Source of the DNA: Acanthaster planci
Lineage: Eukaryota > Echinodermata > Asteroidea > Valvatida > Acanthasteridae
DNA length: 64,000 bases
Assembly: GCF_001949145.1 (NCBI RefSeq)
Contig: NW_019091367.1
Location: forward strand, 1,204,434-1,268,433
Direction of reading: 5' to 3'
Shown piece after piece: positions 34,928 through 48,934 of this stretch; within the stretch, counting starts at the first letter, position 1; each line of letters begins with the position of its first letter. Below the pieces are notes generated by a model. It was not told the origin of the DNA. It searched no databases and saw nothing but the letters and a program-made list of their open reading frames with translations. A program made the position numbers and the translations under genes.

Positions 34928-37206
34928 CTAAGTTCCGACTTAACCACTGCCGAGGCGCCAATCGTTGTGTCGTTACGCCTAACTCCCCCCCCCCTTGGCA
35001 GGGCGGTGCATCGTTATAATGACATCTCTTCCAGCTATACCGACGCGTTGCTCTGGAACATTCGCTTTTCGACGACATTATGTAAGCGCGGGATTTCGAC
35101 GCAGTGAGGAGAAACGCTCAGGATTCTAGCACTGCATGTCTTCATCTTCAGATTTCACCACATGCTTAAAATTGGTTTTCGTAAGCTTAAACCATGCTTA
35201 AACAATTCCACGCAGCTCAAGGACGAATCCAAGATTTTTTTGCTGGGGGGTCGGGAAATGTTTGTTCGTACATGTGTAAGGCAGGGGTGGTACCACATAT
35301 CAAATGTAGTTATCGCCGTTGATGAAAGTCATTTTATTCTCTTTGTTTTGTCGTTAACCGTACACGCAAAATAACATCCGTGCATGGTTTATACACTTTT
35401 AGGTCTTCCTCGAACATTCAGACACGGGCCCCTGTAAAAAGAAAAAAAATAACAACGAACGGATTGGAGATCATCAACCTGACACTTATATTTCGATGTC
35501 ACTCATCGAGAGAAATAAGACATCAGTCTGTAAGAATGATGGCGAAAAGATAAAACGGTAACCAGCAATTGCTTCTGTCAAAACACTGTCACTGGTCAAA
35601 TGGATCTAGTTTCGCTCCTGTATCACTCTTGAAATTAGACCACTGTGGACCACAATGCAGCGCCCTAAAAGTGGCCAACACGAGTAACCAACTGATTACT
35701 TGACAGGTTTTGGCTTTACTCAAGTTTTGTTTTTTAGTCATCAGCGACGTCACAGTGGAATCCCACCCCCATCCCCCGCCCCCAAACCCAGCAATCTGAT
35801 CGGGAATGACGAAAGAACGCCCAGAAACCTCATTGTCCGTGACAAGATAACAGCAAACAAGTCAATTACGGGTACTTTTCACTTCAGTGGCCTGAGGTGC
35901 TGCGGGAATTATTGAATGACGGCTAATAAATCGCTGGAGGTTTTTTTTTTCCAAGCAAGCGACAAGTCACACTGTGATTGGTCGGCATGTGTTTTTCCTC
36001 ATCCGATTGGAAGATGAAGGGTGAAAAATGTCACTTTCCACTGACAAAAAAATCACGGGTGTCACACATTACAGATATTGCCATCCCGAAAAAATACAAT
36101 ATTAAAGCTAAAACTTAATACTGGATTAGGAGCTTTTAGTTTCAGCAAAATATACATATACCTGTAACTGATTTCACATATTCATCTGTTGGAAATATAC
36201 TGTTATAAATAACTAAAAGTTTAAATGAGTTGCAAAGTAAAAAAAAGGCTGGGAAACAGGAAGCAGGAGATCAGAAGCTCAATATTTTACTTGTCCTGCC
36301 CTTGGCCTAATAATTTACAAGAGAATTTACAGACATGCTATTACAAAACAAATTTCTACATTTTCATACATTTATGACTAAGATGAGTACAGGGTCAAAG
36401 CAGGCGATCAAAAACATCCCCCCCCAAAAAAAAGATCCAGACTGGATATAGAGGTTATGTAGACCTTCAAGATGTTTCTCTCAAAAACCTGCCTGGAAAC
36501 TCTCTGCTCTAGATTCAGATGGTCGTCAAGGTTTTGTCACCAAGCAGCACACATCCCCCCCCACCTCACGTTTTCAGATGTACCGGTAGGGTCCTGAATA
36601 CAGAAACTCCTTCCAGAACATTTTTTTCACAGCAGTTTACGTGTACAGATGTTAGAGTGTCTGTCTACTTAACATTGAAGCGGTGTACCCATGTTGAATG
36701 ATTATCGCTATGTAACATCTAGCAAACTCGGCAGCTCTTCACAATTACCAGCAACAGGATCTAGACACTCCATCTACTTCTCGATTCTCAAGAGACACCT
36801 CTTGTCAACTGAAACAGCAACAAATCCATGTTAATTATGCATATGATTACGTGTTTATAATATACATGCATTTCCAAATTCCAAAAAATGCAAACAAGGG
36901 ACTACCTCTTAAAATCTTCTCATCTCAGAATTCCCCAAAATATTAAGTGAACAAATAAAATAGAATTCTAAGTCTTTGCGGGTAGCACATGGAGCAGTCC
37001 AGAGTAAAGCCATTTCTCAGACCAGAATTCTTACAATCCTCCATCAGTCGGCCCTCCTTTGTACCCAAACATCCACCCATTTCTTGATGTAATGTATGCC
37101 AAGTAGAATTCCCATCACGGGAACAGCACTAAGCTCGCATCAACCATCTTCAGAAACTCCTCAAATGACCTCCTCCGGCTTCCCCCCCCCCTTCTCCAGC
37201 CTCCCA
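34928..37206. other. Non-coding or 3' UTR of the protease gene
   Basis: The part nearest 37.2 kb should hold the 3' untranslated region of the minus-strand protease transcript. I find no obvious minus-strand AATAAA close by. A minus-strand acceptor near 36808 (TTGCTGTTTCAG) is followed by ten codons and a stop (DKRCLLRIEK), which I regard as fortuitous. Confidence 0.35.
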
Positions 37207-37376
37207 TCATCTGCTGCTCTGTCTGGCCAGGCCCAGGATGAGGGATTTTAGTTCCTTCCGTTTGTCCCCGACCACCTTCCCCGTCACTTTCTGTCGGAGC
37301 GCCTCTGCACGGCCGTCAATCATCTGCCGGCATAGGTGTTCGGCCACGCAAATCACGTACAGACCGCAGTCGTGAC
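37207..37376 (-). CDS. SENP8: NEDD8-specific protease (SENP8/NEDP1/DEN1) terminal exon
   Basis: The minus-strand exon starts after acceptor GTGTCGTTCAG and runs 56 residues to a TGA at 37207-37209. It begins HDCGLYVICVAEHLCRQMID and ends with the lysine-rich helix KRKELKSLILGLARQ. This matches the C-terminal part of SENP8 (NEDP1/DEN1), the C48-family cysteine protease that processes the NEDD8 precursor and deconjugates NEDD8 from proteins. The motif DCG-x-YVIC carries the catalytic Cys, and the spacing to the C-terminus is as in the vertebrate protein. Entry phase is 1, so an upstream exon must supply the preceding residues, the His/Asp catalytic residues and the NEDD8-binding surface. I could not find it within the remaining 26 kb. 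Human SENP8 is encoded in one coding exon, so the intron at this point is a lineage difference. Confidence 0.85.
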
Positions 37377-38879
37377 CTGAACGACACAAAGGAGGGTACA
37401 TGTATAAATGAGAGTCATGATTCAAATACTGACATTTGAATCAAACGATACTACATGTATTCATCTTAAGACACAAATTTCTTGGCAAGTTCAGAAGATC
37501 ATACCTAATATCAAAGAAATGTGAAGGCTGTCGGACGACTGCACATGCACGTCTACATTCCACTTGATAAAAAAACAATTTGAACCCAGCAACCCCTATC
37601 AGCAGAATGAAAAGTTATATTTCAAGTCTCCCATGAATATCACCAAGATGAAGTTCTCAAGTAACAGGTTTAGTGTTCCCATACTTTGCTGTCAGTCTTA
37701 GACAAGGGTGTTTAGTTTCACGTTGAAACATCCAACCATTGAACACTTTACAAAATCAGTCTGCCACCTCAAGACTGACAGAAACTGTTCTCAAGAATAA
37801 GAAAAGTAACCTAACACTTTTATTTGTAATCCCTCAAAACAGATGAAAATTGGCAATTTCAAAAAGAGAAAGCCTTCTTGTTCATCCTTGGATGCTTTTC
37901 AAAGACTCTCCCATGCCATTTCACTTCAACCTCCTAGGAATAAAACACAGGAAGTCCTCAATGTCCAAGAAAGTCATTTTAACTTCTGTTGTGGTCAGTG
38001 AAGTTTGAACCATTCATGTACCTGGAACGATTTCACTTCAGTTTCTCCGGTGAAAAGAGCAAAATCTCACAAGCCGCTATTCCATTATCTCAGAGGGATG
38101 TAATCATGAGAGACATTTCTCTACTCAGTGTTACCCAATCTCCAGATGAGGTGACTGAAAAGAGAAACTGATGATTCTTGAGATCCTTGAGGGAGAAAAA
38201 TTTCAATTCAAACCCTCAGCCTGGGGGGAAAAAAGAATTCAATGCAACCTTCAGATGCTGAAAGGGCACCGATGCAATCAACTCTTTCATATCATCTCAT
38301 GATGTTTCATCTCCCTTCATTATGAATTGCCAGGGAAGGCCTCCATCTACAAAGATGTCAACATGATGCACTCTGCATGTACAGTAATTACCTCCAATGG
38401 GAGGCATACCCCCTCCCCATTTCTGTTGAATTTGATGGCTCCAATTAACCTGTGTACATACATGTACATTTACATGCCCCACATCCTGTACAGATATGCC
38501 ATTTATGTGCACACTCAAAACAAAGCCACCATCCCTAGCAGCTAGGGGGAAAAGGGATGACAGATGAGGAAGCGGCACCCAGCATAGCACCATCAATCAA
38601 CATCCATCTCACCAGGAGACCATCCCTCCACCATGTGACAACCTCTTGTGATAACCAGCAACCCTACCAACAGATACATGCCTACATATTTTCCCTAATC
38701 AGTGGTCAGGGCCAATTTGGAATGTCACAGATAGCTTCTGGGATGACAGACTGAGGGGCCCGGCCCTGTTCACTTGCCACTCATCAGGTGCACATGTGGT
38801 GCTCTTCCTTAAAATATCAATTCAGAAATCAGCCATAGGCCAATAAGCAATGATAGCATTGTGACAACAGGCCAAGGGT

Positions 38880-39010
38880 TTCGTGAGCAGTGGTAAAGAT
38901 CCCCGTGCTGTGCAGTGAGTGACGGGATGGGAGACTCACTAAAAACTACCCAACCTGGAATTGTTGGTTTTAAAAGTGGGGAGCCTGGACATCAGGTTTT
39001 TCCTGTCTAT
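38880..39010 (+). mobile_element. Possible 5S-like or SINE-type repeat fragment
   Basis: The 11-mer GGATGGGAGAC at 38925-38935 equals the core of the 5S rRNA internal control region (C box). The flanking text has a compact GC-rich, RNA-gene-like texture. The rest does not align convincingly to 5S rRNA by eye, so this is a tentative 5S-derived (SINE3-type) fragment at most. Confidence 0.2.
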
Positions 39011-41906
39011 TTACATGTATACAAAGTGCCAAAACGTGCTTGTCGGTACCCATCTGTTTTCAAAGTGTTGACTTAAAAAACAAGCCAAGGCATTATACCG
39101 TAGCTATAACAATTACATGCACATGAGTGAGCATTTTTCCTCACCAGAGTGCACTTTTAATTTGGAAAACAAATTTCAGGAAAATAAATAAAAAACCAAG
39201 GAAACAACAAGGGCAATAATACATGTAGAGTACATGCACATATTAAGAATTCTGGCTTGGCATGTTAAGTGATGGGGGTGAAGCCCAAATTTCAACCACA
39301 ACGATGAAACGTCATGCTTCACGAGTCAGGCTGAACAATGGCTTTTCCAAGTACACAGGCTCCTCCTAGCCGTGAAGGTTAGCCCATAATACACGCACGT
39401 GTAGATGGGCTTGCTTTGGTGTACCGGCTGGGTGCACGTGCAAGTACATCTTTAGTATTTTAGTTAAAGAAAACTGCACATCTACATGCACATAGAAGTT
39501 TTCACCTTGACAACAAAAGCCCATCCAGTTAATATCGTTGCTTGGAGCACTGATAACCACTGGTGTATAATTTACACAGAACGGTACATGTACACAATTG
39601 TACATACATGTAGGTTTTGACAAGGCTTTCATTCCAATATGGAGGAGGAAATCTCCCTGTTGCAAACTTTGTAAAACCTCCTGCGTTTGTGACGGGAAAG
39701 GTCTACATAGAGACATGCCTACTTTCAACATGTTTGAAATATCAACACAGTACAGGCCTAGGGGTCTCTGTCCTCTGAATTAACAACATCCTGTTTCCAG
39801 GTAGTGGACATGTAAGAGAAAACAAACAATACAGCCACATGAATGCTAGTCATGCCTTGTCAAATCTGGTGGCAATTTAAAGGTGGTGTAAAGTGTACTT
39901 TAGTCTTTGACAGGCAAACTCTTCATCCTTTGCTCAGCTACGTATAAGACCTCCAAAACAATTCAGCATTTGCAAATTTAGAATGTGGAATTGCCCTGTG
40001 AGAGAGCAACGGTTATAAATATATAAATGTAATGGAGATGCGGCTGCAGTTGTGGCATGGGCTAAGTAGATGAATTTAACCGCACTGAAAATGCACCTCT
40101 GTGTTTCAATAAACCTCATTTCCAATTTCTCTTGAGCCCTTTCAAAAACGTTCTTGTATTTGAGTGCAAATTGTTTCTAAATGCTAATTTCCACATTCAT
40201 GAGCTAAAAACTGTGCTGTCGTTCCAGGGAGAAAACCGATGTTGTATTGCTTTGTGCATAAAACCAAATTGAGTTTTTGCTATTAGGATATTCTACATGT
40301 ACACGTTTCCTTCTCTTAGGTGATTTGTGGTTGTTTGAGTGCATGACAATAAACATGTAAAGAGTAACCACAGGCTCACAATTTGAAAGGAAATATCTTT
40401 CAACTGATGAGTCGTGTCTTCCGTGCTTGACATCACAGCTATAGTGCCATACACACATTGTACATGTTCAGCATGGACAAGCTTAACCATGCACTCCTTA
40501 ATACACTTCATCCCAAAGGAATGTCAACTTGATTGTGTGCACACACCCTTACATAAAAAATAAGTGTGTGAAGCACAGTTTCAAATTACTCCCATTTGAA
40601 TCAGGCTATCTTTCCTGGGTTATTTCCACCAAATGTCCCTGTATGAACATGTACATGTAAAATGCTTCCATTCCTGGCAGCTTCCTCCTTTTTCAGTGCA
40701 TTCCAAAAATCAACATGTATTCCATGAAATTCCCCAAACACATGTACATACTGAAAGCTGCACAAAGTATGTGGCGAAGATAACGTCACTGCCTGGACCC
40801 TTGAATGACAGAGGGACAACCAAGTGTATGCGTGCACTGGTAGACTGAATTCTCTTGAAGCAATACAACTTGACAAGTTACAATGTAGCTGACCAGTCAC
40901 AATGAAAACTTCAGTGCTCTGGGAAAGGTCACATCACGGTCACAGACAGTAAAATGTGGGGAAGCATATGGCGGGCTGTCATCAACACGGACAAGTACGG
41001 GCATTTGTGGAGTAAAACCAGGGACCGTGAAATGGAGGATAAGGAGAAATCCACCGAGCGTCAAGCAGAGGGCTTGTAACTAAAAGTGGTAGTCATAAAA
41101 TACGGTTTGTAAGGTTTTAATCGTTAATCAGGCTTGTGTTCTACCATATCCAAAATGGCTTGGATCGCACAAATAGCCTGTTTTGTTTTGTTTTTTTCTA
41201 CAAACTGCAGAAAGTGGCAAAACCTGAATAATTAAACCTCTCAAAATCCAGAATACGTGGGTTACAACACCTGGTAGAGGCAAAAAAATCCTGAGAACTA
41301 ACACCCTTGAAAAACTCAAAGGCGGCTACTAACACACCATCAAATGTGGGACGCTGAGAGAGCCTACTGCAGGACAAGCATTTCTAACACCACTGAGCTC
41401 CCAGGTAAATCAACATCAGGCTCCTGGTTGAGATGTCCATGGACAACCTTGAAGAGGGCATCATTGTACAGAGTTCACTCAGCTTTGCTCCTACATGTAC
41501 ATGTACCTGAGTGAATGAATATACATGTATATGTACACGGGTTTATAAAAGTGTAGCCCATTAACTTGTAATATGAGTATTTAATAAAGTTCTGTCAGTA
41601 ATCTAGAATAGCATCGGTATGACCCCATCACGGCACTGCCTCTGCATGTAGGTGGCACTGGTACACAAATGGACATGAAGATCTTTCATGCATGAAGGCT
41701 CATTCAGTGTTACATGTATTTCTTTCCTAACACAAAGTCCATGCACCCGACTGGCATACATGTACTACAGCCCGACGACACAGCAAACCTCCTTGTTTTT
41801 GTGATCTCTGCACGAAATGGTAACGACAGCGCACGACAGTGTTACTACCACCACCAAGAAGAAAAATTGGTCTTAAGTGAACTGAGAGGCATCCGTTCTG
41901 GCAGTG

Positions 41907-41919
41907 GTTGCCAGGCAAC
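41907..41919. promoter_or_regulatory. Perfect RFX X-box palindrome
   Basis: GTTGCCAGGCAAC is two perfect inverted RFX half-sites (GTTGCC/GGCAAC) separated by one base. X-boxes of this form bind RFX transcription factors and commonly mark ciliary-gene promoters or enhancers. The surrounding 41.8-42.05 kb is GC-richer than its neighbours. No transcription start was identified next to it. Confidence 0.45.
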
Positions 41920-44900
41920 AAATTTAAATCAACTGCAGTCTTTAAGAGAACGAGGCCCTGGATTGCAGTGCATGGCCGAGCCGGACTGCGGGGTTCACGT
42001 GTGTGCAATCTTCCGAGCTCAAGGGGTGCGATGAACTGAGGCAACTGTGTGGGTGTGCGGTAGAAGTATGTACATTGATGAATCTGTGAAGACTGTAGGG
42101 TAGGACTAACACTGTCAATGTGTTCTTGGTTCTGGGGACTTTGAGGTTTTTCTGTACGGAACCTGCAATGGATCTTTGATTGCCTTCAAGCCCAAGATTG
42201 TCTGACAGCAAATTCCAGGTTAGTTCTCCTTTGCTTTTTTAGCAACTCCAGTAAATCTCACTTTGCAACTTGATGTTTAACAGACAGGTACCAGACACTT
42301 TCAAAGTTCTTGCGTCGAGGATGCATATAATAGAAGCACATGTACCGGTATGTGTCAAAGCACAAGGCTGGCTTGAAATTGGACGCTAGTGGAAGAGTGA
42401 TGACACTTTTCTTGGATCATACAGTACATGTACATCATACGTGCATAATACTTGGAATATCAGAAGTCATGAAAAATGCCCATCAAAAGTGCAAAGTTTA
42501 TGAAGATGTTACACCTTTTTATTTCATACACCCTGGGTGATATGCAAAGTAAATATACTCCAAAAAACTAGACCCAGTTCCCCTTAAATAAATACTGATA
42601 CTCTATGAAGTCATTATGCACCAATGCATAGATAATGTACATACATGTACATGTATATGTTTGGTAGGCTTCCAAATGACTTCATGAATTGGTCAAATTG
42701 TTGCTAATACATATTTTCATTTGCTTATTAAAAAGTGTTGGGCTAATTAAGCCTTTTTAGAGGAATCAAAGGAACAACCAGAAAGTAGAAAAAATGTGCA
42801 CTTCCCTCTGTGAGACAAAAAGAGACAGGTTCACTTTATAGGGTAGAAATGGACGGGGTGCACTCTATAGACAAATGACATTTCCATTTTGACAATCCCG
42901 ACTCTGATTGCTTGCTGTGATTAAAACCTCAGGTGACAGAGAACCGAGCAAAATAGAATTCAAAGATTTCATTGCTCATTATAAAATCCCTAATTCCACT
43001 GTGACAGTCACAGAGAGCAAAGACTTTTCTTGTCCCCCCCCCTGCTATACTTGAAATACAGTCTAGTCACTCACCATGCTGACAGTGACAGTACATGTAC
43101 ATGTATACTGTGACCAGTTGAATTCCATCAACGGACAAACTTTGCAGCCGACTGATTGACAGAGCCGGACTGATTATGAATCATTGACAGTGGCAAAGCA
43201 CTGATGTACATCAACCGTCAATTCTGATTTAGGTGGAGACTCTGAATTATCAAAAAGAGTTACTTCACTGATTTTGACTGAGGGAACGACTTTGTTCAGA
43301 ATTGAAGTTTACATGTATAGGAGGATAAAATTAATCTTAATCGTAGCTGAAAAAGGAACGGTTAATCCACGGAAAGGAAAAAAAAAACTGAGGCCAACAG
43401 CGAGAGTGAACTTTGTTCATATGCAACCAGTTGGAAAAACCTTCCTTAAACATGAAATGGTAGTAAAACTATAATTCATAAAATGACTTCAAGTGGCTTC
43501 CACAGTGCAGTTTTCCGGCCTGAGGAAATTTGATAATGGTAGTAACTGCAGGTACATGTACGGCATAGGCACCTGTAATCTCTCTCATACATGTACACAT
43601 GTACATGTACATAGGTAATAATCATCCACAAAAATTGCTCATGGAGTTTCTGCATTATGGTACAAGCCAGCGCAACAAGTTGATCGACACATGCATGCAC
43701 ACATTACTGCCTGGTTATCCCTATCACATAATAGCATGGGTGCTCCACTGATTCAGCCAGCATTCTCCGGCCTACACCGAGAAGTTATGCTGGAAATTTT
43801 AATTTGGATGATCCCCGGGAAAACAAAAGGCCGCAGGGGTGGGGAGTCCCTGAACCTGACATTTTCAGAGAATGCATCCAGAGAGAGAGAAAAAAAACAC
43901 ATGCCGCAGCCCTGATTCAAGATGCTTGGGGTCCTAAACATACACCATAAAAGAGGACGAAGGTGTGCTTTTACAGTGCAACAGAATTCCTTCCGTCCCA
44001 CTTCTTTTCTTCCGTTTTATCCCTAACCCTGCAGAGTTCTTAGAAATTTGCCAGACATTTCTTTTTGAAAGAATTTCCAGAAAAAAAGATCAGGGGTATT
44101 TATTGAAGAATGAGAAAAAAATCCGCCATGCATTCAACAGAGGGGTTGTGGGAATGATGACTTGTCATCAGTGAGTTTATAATAGCCAACAAGGCATGAC
44201 TTCTCTGCTAAATGGCGATGTCAAGTGAATCTTGTTCTGGGGGTACAAGGCAAAAAAAGGAACAAAGCCTGAGTGATTCAACCTGTCAATTCCAATCCTG
44301 TAATTCTGGGGACAAAAATCTTTCAAAAATCCTGAGAAATTACTTGCGCAAATATTGACTTTCCAAGCAAACTCAAAACCCCCTAATTTATTAGCCTAGC
44401 TAATTAGACAAGGTTTGCATGAATGAAACAAACCACCTGTCCACTGTGTTTGGAGATTACACAGATTGGAGAAAAATTCTAAGTGCAAACCGAGAGAACA
44501 CAGCACACACATGTACTAGTAAAGTACATGTATACCCCGGTACACTCACTATGTCATTCCCACGTATTTGAATCGGTGACACAAGAAAGTTCGGGTGGAC
44601 TGTGTTACAAATGCGCATTTCATAGATCTTGAGCAAAATGGGCAGAGGGATAATGAGTACTAAGTACATCCTCATATCACCACTAGATGTCTGATGTAAG
44701 TGCCAGTCCATGCTTGTAAATTTCTGACCAATTCATCTTACTATTCCTGAATTTCTTCAATGAAATTTTCTGCTGTACACTCTACATGTACCTATACTCG
44801 TACTTCTTTCCAGTTTCAGCACGTTCAGGATCATGGCATACAGGAGGCTTACATGTACATGTGCAGTACATACATGTACATACGTATACAACTACATGAC

Positions 44901-44967
44901 ATTTGCCGCATGTTGTTTGCGGTACCCACTGCTACATCTGATTCGAACCAGCCAGCCGACACCGGCA

Positions 44968-45125
44968 AGCTCGGTGGTTGGGTGGTTAAGACGTCTGCAC
45001 TAGTAAGGAGAAGGTCATGGGTTCGAGTCCCACCTGAGTACGCTTGTGGGTTTTTTTCACAAGCCTTCGGGGGCATACACTGAGCATGCAGTGTTAAAAT
45101 ACACGTCGGGCAGGGCAAAAAAATC
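44968..45125 (+). mobile_element. tRNA-derived SINE
   Basis: The 5' part mimics a tRNA with an internal RNA polymerase III promoter: an A-box-like GTGGTTAAGACGTC and a B box GGTTCGAGTCC (about 45019-45029) at tRNA-like spacing. The anticodon arm does not fold into a normal tRNA, and a non-tRNA body follows (CTTGTGGGTTTTTTTCACAAGCC hairpin, then GCATACACTGAGCATGC). It ends in an A-rich tail (CAAAAAAATCC). This head-body-tail layout is that of a tRNA-derived SINE rather than a tRNA gene. Confidence 0.75.
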
Positions 45126-47702
45126 CAATATTAATATGACATTTCATGCCACAAACTTAACATACAGTACATGTACATGTACTGGTATTTTTAGCAGGAT
45201 CAAAATGAAATCGTTTACACTCAGAGAACCAGAATAGGGCTTGAAATGGCGAGTCCTTGTACGAAGCGCGAATTACAAAAGCAAATGTCCAAAATCTCCA
45301 AGGCCCAGACTACAAAACAAAAAGAGTCAAGTTCACATTTTTCAAACACGCCAAACAATAGAATGGCAGATGCATCAAGAAAAACATACTTTGACTAGAA
45401 ACTGTGGGAAAAAAAATCAACCACTGAACTCAATCAAGCACAAACAGTACATCATGCAGACAGTTTTTTTTTAACAAAGAAAACACCCCTTCTATAGTGC
45501 TTTACAGACCACCCAAGCCAATGCCGAGTAGATACATGTACAATGCATGTCAGTCCACTCATCAGACCCTTTACTTTTGTGGCACAACGTAAGCGTCAAT
45601 TAGTGAACAAGGGTATTTGCGAGGGCCTGCATTAACGTCCATGAAATTGAATTTCACAACCAAAAGATGCTTTTTATCTGAGAGAAAAGCTGGGGAAGTT
45701 GCTGACGCACATCCGTCGTCTGCACAACAGAGGCCCGGATTTCCGTTGAATAGGTGGATATCTTCTTGTTACGACAACAATCGGAGGTGCTTGGCCCCCA
45801 CCTCGTCAATCTAATTTGCAGCGGCAAAGTACACGCGGGTAAATGCTGACAAATAATGTACAGTACTCAATTATTTGCGAACTAATGGAAACATCGAGCA
45901 AGTTGACGCAAATTACTCTCGTAAGGTCAAAACGCGGATGCTCTGTGGACAAAACTCGGGTGCCTGCCACAAAGGACATGGAAGATGACAACTGAGGACA
46001 CCAAGGGATACATTCTTTGTCCCCTTTGTGCTCTGTCCTCTGTCAAAGTAAAACTCATGAGCAGAGAGATATGAGAGTGTGTGCTGGTACACGTGTACAG
46101 ATAGTTTATCCCTACAGTGGAAAATAATCCAGGATATCATGTACATGTATTCAAGTTTTTGCTGTTGGGCATGTTCTTAAACCTTAAAGGGGAAAGAACA
46201 AAGGTTCCAAGACTGCTACAATGTGAGTAAAGACACTCCCCCTAACTTGAAACAAAGTTCTAGCCCCGTGAATATTCCACTCAAAAAGTCTGCTTTCTCA
46301 TCTCATTTCAATTATTAAATTATGAAATTTTAAAAGATATCCCCCTTTCCAGGTCATATTAAAGACAACTGAGCAGATCCCTTCAAAAAAAGTATGTCAT
46401 GATTTAAAGAGCTGTATGAATGCACCAAGGACCTACATGTACATGAATGTACATGCAAGTAAACAGAATAATTATGCAAGTTACAGGGCAGTTTATTTTC
46501 ATAGGTAAATGTACATTGGACATGTACATTGTATGTACCGCAAAGTGGTTACATTAGCTGTCAAAGTGGGGGGCCGGGGAGGGGGGGGATTTCAGGGCCA
46601 AGGCTAGGTCTGACCAAACAAACCATTTAAAAATGTTGTCACGACTACCGGTACATGATGTCTATGGTTTGAAGCAGCTTAGATCAATCACACAGTACTG
46701 CCTTAAACTGCAACAGTGTACAGCCTATACGTACATGTACATCATAACTGTTTGATGCATTATCAATTTGTCTTGCATGGTGCGGGTGCAGTGAAAAACA
46801 TGACAAGCCCTTGGCAAAGACCGTGGAAGATGGTGCTCAGCAAGCAGCCAAGCAGCTGACAAAAAAGATCAATGCTACTGTACCGGTACACGTTCATGTA
46901 TGCCCCTGAGCAGGATAATTTACTGTTATTTCCAACATGATAGAATAAAGCAAGAGTTATTGTTATGTGACTGATATACCTCTGTCGGTCCCAGAGTATT
47001 AAGACACAGCACAGTATGTACTCTTACTTCCCGGCAAATTTGCCAAATGGCAGGGCACTAATGCTAATGGACAGATGTGACTGGCAGCACAATTGCCAAT
47101 TTGAGGGGGTCACTTGCAAACTTAGGTTTGGCTAGCAATCTTGACGATCCATCCCATGCAGGATCCATCTGCATCCCGCTCAAAATCCAAAAGGATGTAT
47201 AGCTCAGGTCCCGATTGCCCTGCGCAATAACATCCCGGCAACATTTTTACGATACACACACAGAGTGCAAGTGCGTTGCATGGTTGGCAGGGAAATCAGA
47301 GAGCTACCGGTACGAATTCACAGACTCTGTGAACGAACAGTGCATACACACATGTACATGTATGTCTTACAGGCTCGCACTCCGGCGCAGATGGCAAGAA
47401 TTAAGCACCACCTGATTTTCATTTGGTTGTGCAACATTTGCTCCCTGTTACGTTGGCGCCTCTTTGTCTTAGAAGGTATTTTTGGGGGGGTTATATTAAT
47501 TGAGTTACAACGAATGCGCAAAAGGTTTACTCAAGCCTGTTCAAGTGATACAAAGCTCTTGCCCTCTGAGGACACCTAACACAAACCTCTGTGTACCGGT
47601 ATTGTTAAAATAGAGGACCGTTGTTTACAATTTTGCCTAATTTCCATGTACATGTATAAGACCAGTCATCAACCGGCTCCCAATCAATATGATACCGGTA
47701 GT

Positions 47703-47875
47703 TGAACCCTGCAAGTTCATCATAAGTCAGTCTCAAGCCAAATAAGTCTATCTCAAGCTACGACACAACATCTTCATCAAGGGAAGCATTCTTTTGTCGT
47801 TACGACGGGTCTAGTGAAAGGACTTGTCACAGGACTACGATAGTGACAGGGTTTGAGATGGACTCGACTGAAAAC
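47703..47875. mobile_element. Diverged truncated relative of the hAT MITE at 19462
   Basis: It shares, in the same order, AAGCATTCTTTTGTC, an AGTGAAAGGACTTG-like segment and GATGGACTCGA...AACACTG with the element at 19462-19663. The right terminus (AACACTG at about 47873) is retained, and the left terminus is lost or unrecognisable. Confidence 0.6.
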
Positions 47876-48934
47876 ACTGGTCGCTTGTCCTCAGTGAAGA
47901 GGAATGTTCTTTCATTGGCGTCTTCTCATACACAGCCCTGTGTACCGGTACGTACTGTACATGTATGTGTACATCTCAGGGCTACAAGTGGGTCTCATGA
48001 ATAGCACCCTCAATAGCCCTGCAAAGCCAGTGTACACTGTACTTCGTACACGGGCATGTTGACATCAATAATGCATCGATCGAAACATCATACTGGTAAT
48101 TCTCATTCAAGTCAATAATCTACCAAATGAATTAATGAACGAGCCCTTCATTTCAAGCAGCAAGCAGCTAATTATAAGATGGACATTATGGACACATGAA
48201 CAACGGGGCTAACCTTCAGAAACTGCCTCTGCACGCTGACTTCAAATTAACTGCACTCTTTCAAGGGTGCCATCTGTACTTTTACACAGACAGTCAGACT
48301 TGCAGGATCAATTTTAGATGGCTTGCACCAGCCGTATGAATGCACAATAAAACAGAGAGACAAAGGGAATCAAGTTTCTGGATGATCAAGGTGAATCGAT
48401 AGTGGCAGCAATATATTTCAGAAAACAAAAAGTGGCATTGTATAATTAATGTAGTGCCACACACAAATACACATAGGAAGCAATTACAATATAAACTCTA
48501 AAAAGTACATGCACCAGTGCATACCCTTGTTAACTTTTACTGTGGTCTGTTTATCAAATAAGAGAAAAATGACACTAATGTTATTACCATGTTCATGTCT
48601 GCAGTATTAAGTTCCCTTCATCAGATACACCTGTCCAGTCTAAACACAATTACGTACGTACCGGTATACATGTATACTGTGCTATTGAAATTACCTAGAC
48701 ATTCTGGAGTCTACATGTACATCTGTGGCATACCCCAGGAGTTGTCATGGAGGAGGCTCGGACTGGAATTTATGCCCTTTCCCCAAAGAGAAAAAAATTA
48801 TGATACTCATCCCTCCCCCTTAACCACAGGGGATTACATGCATGTACGGTTATGCCGGTATCCCAGCTGAGATGGAGGTGTGTTTTGTATCTCTGTTTTT
48901 CTAAAAGTAAAAAACAAAAATTACTACCTCTTGG

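Larger units (their letters stand above)
37377..44967. other. Palindrome-rich non-coding DNA, probably intron or 5' flank of the protease gene
   Basis: No exon-like frame with paired splice sites is convincing here. The stretch is dotted with TACATGTAC-type palindromes (for example near 39230, 39590, 41495, 42640 and 43600). Long frames such as 41714-42034 (+) are open on both strands and lack domains. Confidence 0.5.

Noticed and set aside
36777-36808. Minus-strand mini-exon DKRCLLRIEK
   Set aside because: The acceptor looks good but it lies downstream of the protease stop codon and encodes only ten residues; a cryptic acceptor in the 3' region is more likely.
44968-45045. A functional tRNA gene
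   Set aside because: The A and B boxes are present but the anticodon arm does not fold as a tRNA, and a SINE body with an A-rich tail follows directly.
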